The notes under the pieces: generated by a model | What the model was told of the DNA's origin: nothing | Database searches by the model: none | What the model saw: only the letters and a program-made list of their open reading frames with translations | In this document: in pieces, positions 60,353 to 64,000 of the stretch | Numbering within the stretch: position 1 is the first letter of the stretch | Layout of the letters: each line of letters starts with the position of its first letter | Origin: Nostoc cf. commune SO-36 | GTDB lineage: Bacteria; Cyanobacteriota; Cyanobacteriia; Cyanobacteriales; Nostocaceae | NCBI RefSeq assembly: GCF_023734775.1 | Contig: NZ_AP025732.1 | Coordinates: 6,384,501-6,448,500 of the forward strand | DNA length: 64,000 nucleotides | Direction: 5' to 3' | Program-made: the position numbers and the translations under genes

Positions 60353-61387
60353 TTATCTTTGCAACTGACAGAGCAGTAAACCAAACCATTGATTTGGATC
60401 AGTCCACATCCGAAGAGGTAATAAACCTTGTGCGGTGAGTTGCAGCTTGATGGTATTAAGGTCAAATTTGCGAGAAATTTCGGTGAGGATAGTCTCACCT
60501 AGCGCAAAATTAACCTTGAGATTAAGAGCGTGTAATTCTACAATTTGCGATCGCAGGCTGCGTAAATGCATCTCTATTTGATGCTCACTTTCATTGTAAA
60601 ATGCCCAATGTTCAAACTGCGTGGGATCAAAATTTCCTTCAAACCGGTGATTTAAATGCTCCAGCATATTCAGGTTAAATGCTGCCGTCACTCCTTGGCT
60701 GTCGTTATAAGCTGGTTCTAAAATCTGTTTCGGCTTTCGTAAATCTATCCCCAACAATAAATACTCACCCACTTGTAGAGCATTTGTAATTTGAGAAAAG
60801 AAGACATTACACTCATGAGGTGCAAGATTACCTAAACTGCTACCAATAAAACAAATCATCCTGCTGGGTAATTGCGTTGGTAGGAGTTTTGCCAGGGCTA
60901 ATTCGTATGTTCCTGCTAAAGCATAAACTTGCAGTAAGGGATAATCTCTTAATAACTGCTTGGCGCTACTTTCCAACATACCTGCACACACATCAATTGG
61001 TAAGTAGTGCAGGGGACAGTCTAGCTGCTGGTAAGCATCTAGTAAAATGCGGGTTTTGGTAGAACTGCCACTGCCAAGTTCTACCAATTCGCAAGCACCA
61101 GTTATCTTGGCAATTTCGCCAGCATATTGCTGTAAAATCCTTGTTTCTGTGCGTGTAAGATAATATTCTGGTAAATCACAGATTTGCTCAAACAGATCAG
61201 AACCACGGTCATCATAAAAGTAACAGGGGGGTAGAGATTTAGGTGTTTGAGTTAGTCCCTTCACTACATCACTCCCAGCACTAAGTGCAACTATTTGAGT
61301 TGCTCCTACCAAACGTTCTATCTGCAAGCGTTTTTCAACGCTGTTTTGAGAAGTAACGTTGCTGTTAACAGCTTTAGATATCGACAT
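60353..61387 (-). CDS. egtD: L-histidine N-alpha-methyltransferase
   Basis: The 344-aa product has the EgtD pattern: GLTQTPKSLPPCYFYDDRGS, DLPEYYLTRTETRILQ, and the SAM site ACELVELGSGSSTKTRILLD. It ends NQWFGLLLCQLQR. It trimethylates histidine to hercynine, the first step of ergothioneine synthesis. EgtB is not in the window on the visible side. Length fits the family. Confidence 0.92.
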   Translation of the reverse strand: MSISKAVNSNVTSQNSVEKRLQIERLVGATQIVALSAGSDVVKGLTQTPKSLPPCYFYDDRGSDLFEQICDLPEYYLTRTETRILQQYAGEIAKITGACELVELGSGSSTKTRILLDAYQQLDCPLHYLPIDVCAGMLESSAKQLLRDYPLLQVYALAGTYELALAKLLPTQLPSRMICFIGSSLGNLAPHECNVFFSQITNALQVGEYLLLGIDLRKPKQILEPAYNDSQGVTAAFNLNMLEHLNHRFEGNFDPTQFEHWAFYNESEHQIEMHLRSLRSQIVELHALNLKVNFALGETILTEISRKFDLNTIKLQLTAQGLLPLRMWTDPNQWFGLLLCQLQR

Positions 61388-61852
61388 TGAACCTCCGTTT
61401 GCTTGGCGTAATAAGTTACCTTTTATGGCATACCCTTACCCCAATTAGTGAAACACATCGTCATAGCTAATAAAATCATGCTTGAGCTATATAGCTCAAG
61501 TATTAAAGCTATTTTTCCGCATTTTCCCATTTAAATGATAAGTAAGCGCCTAAAGCAATACACTTAGGTTCAGGATTTTGGTACTGATTGTAAACCTGTA
61601 GAGATGCGAAATTGTACTGGGTTTCGCCTCGCTAACGCTTCTCTAGCAAGGATTTTGATAATTTATTTTTTGGAAGCGATTAGAAATCGCGGCTACACAA
61701 ACGTACACCGTTGGGGAACCCGGAGGGTAAGCCGCCTACGCGGACTCAAAGAATTTGAAACCCACCTCCGTGGGTTTTGTTTGTATAGCGGCGAATTCCA
61801 TTCGCCAGGGCAGGCGTGTTTTTACACTCATTGAGATGCTCCCATTCATGCT
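61388..61852. other. Intergenic region with hairpin and repeats
   Basis: It holds the egtD upstream region, GC-rich short repeats (CGCCTCGCTAACGCTTCTCT near 61625) and a hairpin AAACCCAC-CTCC-GTGGGTTT (61758-61777) followed by T-rich DNA. A second small stem is GGCGAAT-TCC-ATTCGCC near 61790. No gene seen. Confidence 0.55.
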
Positions 61853-62017
61853 TTAATAGTCATTGTCAGCTACACAAATTCCTTTGCATTTAATACCGTT
61901 CGTTGCAGTGCGCCGACAATGAGGACATAGAACTTTTTCGTTTTCTGTTTCTTGATTTATCTTTATACTAGTGCTTGCCTGTAATTTTTCTTTTTCAGTC
62001 TGAAGTTTTAAATTCAT
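61853..62017 (-). CDS. 54-aa zinc-ribbon-like small protein
   Basis: The frame reads MNLKLQTEKEKLQASTSIKI, then KVLCPHCRRTATNGIKCKGI and CVADNDY. Four Cys (CPHC and KCKGIC) make a probable zinc site. The clean C-terminal motif looks conserved and I believe similar small proteins occur in other Nostocales. Function is unknown. It is shorter than usual ORF cut-offs and is easily missed. Confidence 0.6.
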   Translation of the reverse strand: MNLKLQTEKEKLQASTSIKINQETENEKVLCPHCRRTATNGIKCKGICVADNDY

Positions 62018-62150
62018 AAAAATGAATAAATTTCTTACGGTTTACATTTTACAAATCATAAAAATAATGGCAGTTGAATACGAGCATTGCAACTCTCCAA
62101 AATGCTTAAAAACATTACAAGCAGATTTTTTGCTAAGTTCTCGTTAAAGA

Positions 62151-62381
62151 CTATTTAATTTGTTGCCTCAGCGATGGCGTTAGAATCATTAACCCTTTGA
62201 CAATTTCTTCAGGGGTAGCTGTGCCATTAATTACCTTTGATACAATCTCCATAACTTCCAGAGCTAGATTTGTTGGAATTCCCTTGGCTTCTAAACGTTT
62301 CAATTCCAAAACGTCAATACCTTCTGCTAATCCATCCAAATATTCTTCTACACTTACTCCCAAATTTTCAATCTCCGACAT
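62151..62381 (-). CDS. Small acidic hypothetical protein
   Basis: This 76-aa, mostly helical protein (SVEEYLDGLAEGIDVLELKR; VMEIVSKVINGTATPEEIVK) has no recognised family. No partner is evident: it lies 133 bp downstream of the 62017 start, on the same strand. Confidence 0.45.
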   Translation of the reverse strand: MSEIENLGVSVEEYLDGLAEGIDVLELKRLEAKGIPTNLALEVMEIVSKVINGTATPEEIVKGLMILTPSLRQQIK

Positions 62382-62836
62382 AAAGCTAAAAGCCTCTCTT
62401 TGGTTCGATTATTAGTTATTAAAGTTTATCAATAATATTGGTTGGTATCGTTATGTTCACCCTCAAAAAGCAAAGTTAAATAAAGACGGCTCAACTTTCC
62501 CAATGACTGCGAAATTTTTGAATTGGTTCTTCTAGCATAGTAGAATATACTCGAACGATGCAATCGCATAAGGTGAGCGAAACAGCGCCATTGGTAATCT
62601 CCGCAACCTGCTGACACTCCAAAGGTCGATAATGGCATGATTTCAGGTGGCTTTATGACCTGTCTTTTTATTGTCTACTGCGAAACAAATATCTTAGCTG
62701 TATAGCTTGGCGAGTCAATGACTAAACCATCCTCTCCAAATTTCACTTCTCGATTACCAACCCAATCTCGCCAATACTCAGCAGTTGGGAAGTCTGAAAA
62801 TAAACTTTTAATTGTTAAATTATAGTAGGAGTATTT
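62382..62836. other. Intergenic region with a possible glycoside-hydrolase remnant
   Basis: Bases 62429-62638 hold a minus-strand frame without features that I do not call. 62675-62812 is a remnant (listed separately). The rest is the cupin gene's upstream DNA. Confidence 0.45.
62675..62812 (-). pseudogene. Possible alpha-amylase-family C-terminal remnant
   Basis: The minus strand reads IKSLFSDFPTAEYWRDWVGN, then REVKFGEDGLVIDSPSYTAK and IFVSQ before a stop. This resembles the final beta-sandwich strands of GH13 enzymes (DW-GN, then GED-). It has no start and no upstream part. The family call is tentative. Confidence 0.35.
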
Positions 62837-63301
62837 ATGAGTTTACCAGTTAAAGAAATTGTATTAGGGCCAGGGCAAGGTAATCGTTTAACTACTGGTA
62901 ATAGTGAAATAACATTTAAGGTAGTTGGTGCTGACACTCATGGTCACTTAGGATTATTTGAAAACTTAATACAACCAGGTGGAACTGCTCCAGTACTGCA
63001 TATTCATCGACAAATGGAAGAAATGTTCTACGTTCTGGAAGGAGAAGTAGAAATTCAAGTTGGTAATCAGATAATACATGGGCAACCAGGTTCATTTGTG
63101 CTAGTTCCACGTAATACGCCTCATACATTCGCTAACCGAGCAACTCAACCTGCAAAATTATTAATCATGTTTTGCCCAGGAGCAGAACGGGAAAGGTATT
63201 TTGAAGGATTAGCCGAACTGCTCAAGGATGGGCAAAAACCAGACAAAGAAGCTCTTGTTGAATTGATGAGGAGATTTGATCAGGAGCCAGTAGAGATTTA
63301 A
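62837..63301 (+). CDS. Single-domain cupin protein
   Basis: The 154-aa product has cupin motif 1 (PVLHIHRQMEEMFYVLEGEV) with His-x-His and Glu ligands, and motif 2 (GSFVLVPRNTPHTFAN). It binds a metal by family rule; the reaction is unknown. A short helical tail (LVELMRRFDQEP) follows. It stands alone. Confidence 0.88.
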   Translation: MSLPVKEIVLGPGQGNRLTTGNSEITFKVVGADTHGHLGLFENLIQPGGTAPVLHIHRQMEEMFYVLEGEVEIQVGNQIIHGQPGSFVLVPRNTPHTFANRATQPAKLLIMFCPGAERERYFEGLAELLKDGQKPDKEALVELMRRFDQEPVEI

Positions 63302-63439
63302 TGATTAGTAGTGTTTTGTTGTAATGCTACCAAATGTGAATATTGTAGATATTGCCGTTAACTCTCTCGGCAATAAGGCTTTGTATAACTTGTTTATCCG
63401 TTTGAATTATAAGTTTTTAATTTTCCATTTTGCCTTACT

Positions 63440-63690
63440 TTATAAGAAGAATTCAGAAATCAGGAGTCAGAAAAAAGCCATGAATTCTGTACGAGTGGTT
63501 GATAGCGCAGCGTATACCCTTCGGGATGCTTCGCTTAGAGCGAGTCCTCGAACGTCGCGCTGAATATTGGTTTAAAACCTTGCCCGCAAGTGGCGCGAAA
63601 AGAATTAAAATATTCCTCCTAATTAAAACTCCATCCCTTCATGGGTGGAGTATTCTGACTCCTGTATTCTGACTCCTGACTCCTGTTTAT
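63440..63690. repeat. Large foldback repeat, copy 6
   Basis: It begins ATAAGAAGAATTCAGAAATC and ends ATTCTGACTCCTGACTCCTG. It carries the CCCTTCGGGATGCTTCGCTT module also seen in copy 4. The whole stretch 63302-63701 has no gene. Confidence 0.75.
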
Positions 63691-63701
63691 AGACAACACT
63701 A

Positions 63702-64000
63702 TTAATTTGTTTGTGTTTTAGGTAAAATAATTGCAAATTCTGCTCCTCCTTGTAATTCTGGCACTAATTCTATTTTGCCTTTATGTTTATCAATTATCTG
63801 ATAGCAAACACTTAAACCTAAACCAGTACCTTTACCTACTGGCTTAGTTGTGAAAAAAGGGTCAAATAATTTGTTTTTAATCTCTGGTGAAATCCCAGGG
63901 CCGTTATCTCTGATTCCTACTTTGATATAAATATCATCTATATTTGATGTATCTATAATAATTTGTTTCTTTTTACCTGAATGAGCCTTTTGATCTAGCA
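63702..64000 (-). CDS. Histidine kinase C-terminal part (5' end outside window)
   Basis: The minus strand ends at TAA 63702-63704 and runs off the right edge. It shows the ATPase G1 box (VGIRDNGPGISPEIKNKLFD), the F box (PFFTTKPVGKG) and G2 (TGLGLSVCYQIIDKHKGKI). It ends LQGGAEFAIILPKTQTN. The rest of the kinase lies beyond 64000. Confidence 0.9.
   Translation of the reverse strand, partial: LDQKAHSGKKKQIIIDTSNIDDIYIKVGIRDNGPGISPEIKNKLFDPFFTTKPVGKGTGLGLSVCYQIIDKHKGKIELVPELQGGAEFAIILPKTQTN

Noticed and set aside
62429..62638. 69-aa minus-strand frame
   Set aside because: Composition is unlike its neighbours and no motif is seen; probably chance.

Overview
The window looks like chromosome of a filamentous, heterocyst-type cyanobacterium (Nostoc/Anabaena group). 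Reasons: many GCGATCGC (HIP1) octamers, multidomain WD40, CHAT and pentapeptide-repeat proteins, an SLH/OprB-type porin, an AMIN-domain protein, DUF3172, short palindromic and 21-bp repeat families typical of Nostoc, and many insertion-sequence remnants. I recognised no rRNA, tRNA or CRISPR array. These family calls are from reading the translated sequence; no database search was run.

Layout. 0-11.5 kb: the 3' part of a STAND-NTPase/WD40 gene, a Uma2-like gene, then a minus-strand operon of two dynamin-like GTPases separated by a 188-aa protein. The first GTPase is split by a 1323-bp ISAzo13-type element. An AbrB-type antitoxin with a truncated PIN toxin follows. 11.8-17.7 kb: a frameshifted pentapeptide-repeat membrane protein, a FAD-oxidoreductase remnant, and a tightly spaced pair: a Cache-HAMP-cyclase-globin receptor and an MscS channel with a C-terminal cyclic-nucleotide-binding-like domain. 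17.9-20.3 kb: decaying transposases and repeats. 20.9-29 kb: a LysR regulator, DUF202, a methyltransferase, and an EACC1-like/CHAT-NTPase-TPR conflict locus whose small first gene is split by a second, seemingly identical copy of the same IS. 29-36 kb: pirin, Dps and the glycine cleavage genes gcvT-gcvH-gcvP. 36-42 kb: lumenal pentapeptide protein, histidine kinase, Nudix, prolyl aminopeptidase (frameshifted). 42-54 kb: iron-uptake-type porin, fused aminodeoxychorismate synthase, frameshifted antiporter, AMIN protein, DUF3172, ABC-2 permease, zinc-ribbon protein, a PEP-CTERM-like exported protein. 54-64 kb: argC, frameshifted glpK, frameshifted PAS-Crp regulator, egtD, a 54-aa zinc-ribbon protein, a cupin, and the 3' end of a histidine kinase.

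Two themes stand out. First, two NTPase-based loci of the kind linked to defence or biological conflict (the dynamin pair and EACC1/CHAT) have both been broken by the same IS, each with its own intact 3-bp target duplication. Second, the globin/cyclase receptor has lost the usual metal-binding aspartates of its cyclase domain, and the adjacent channel has lost the usual phosphate-binding arginine of its nucleotide-binding domain. This pair may be a sensor-channel module that no longer uses canonical cAMP/cGMP, and it is my best candidate for an undescribed system.

At least nine single-base frameshifts, mostly in short homopolymers, affect otherwise well-conserved genes. They are either real decay or residual sequencing error, and this should be settled before the genes are called pseudogenes.
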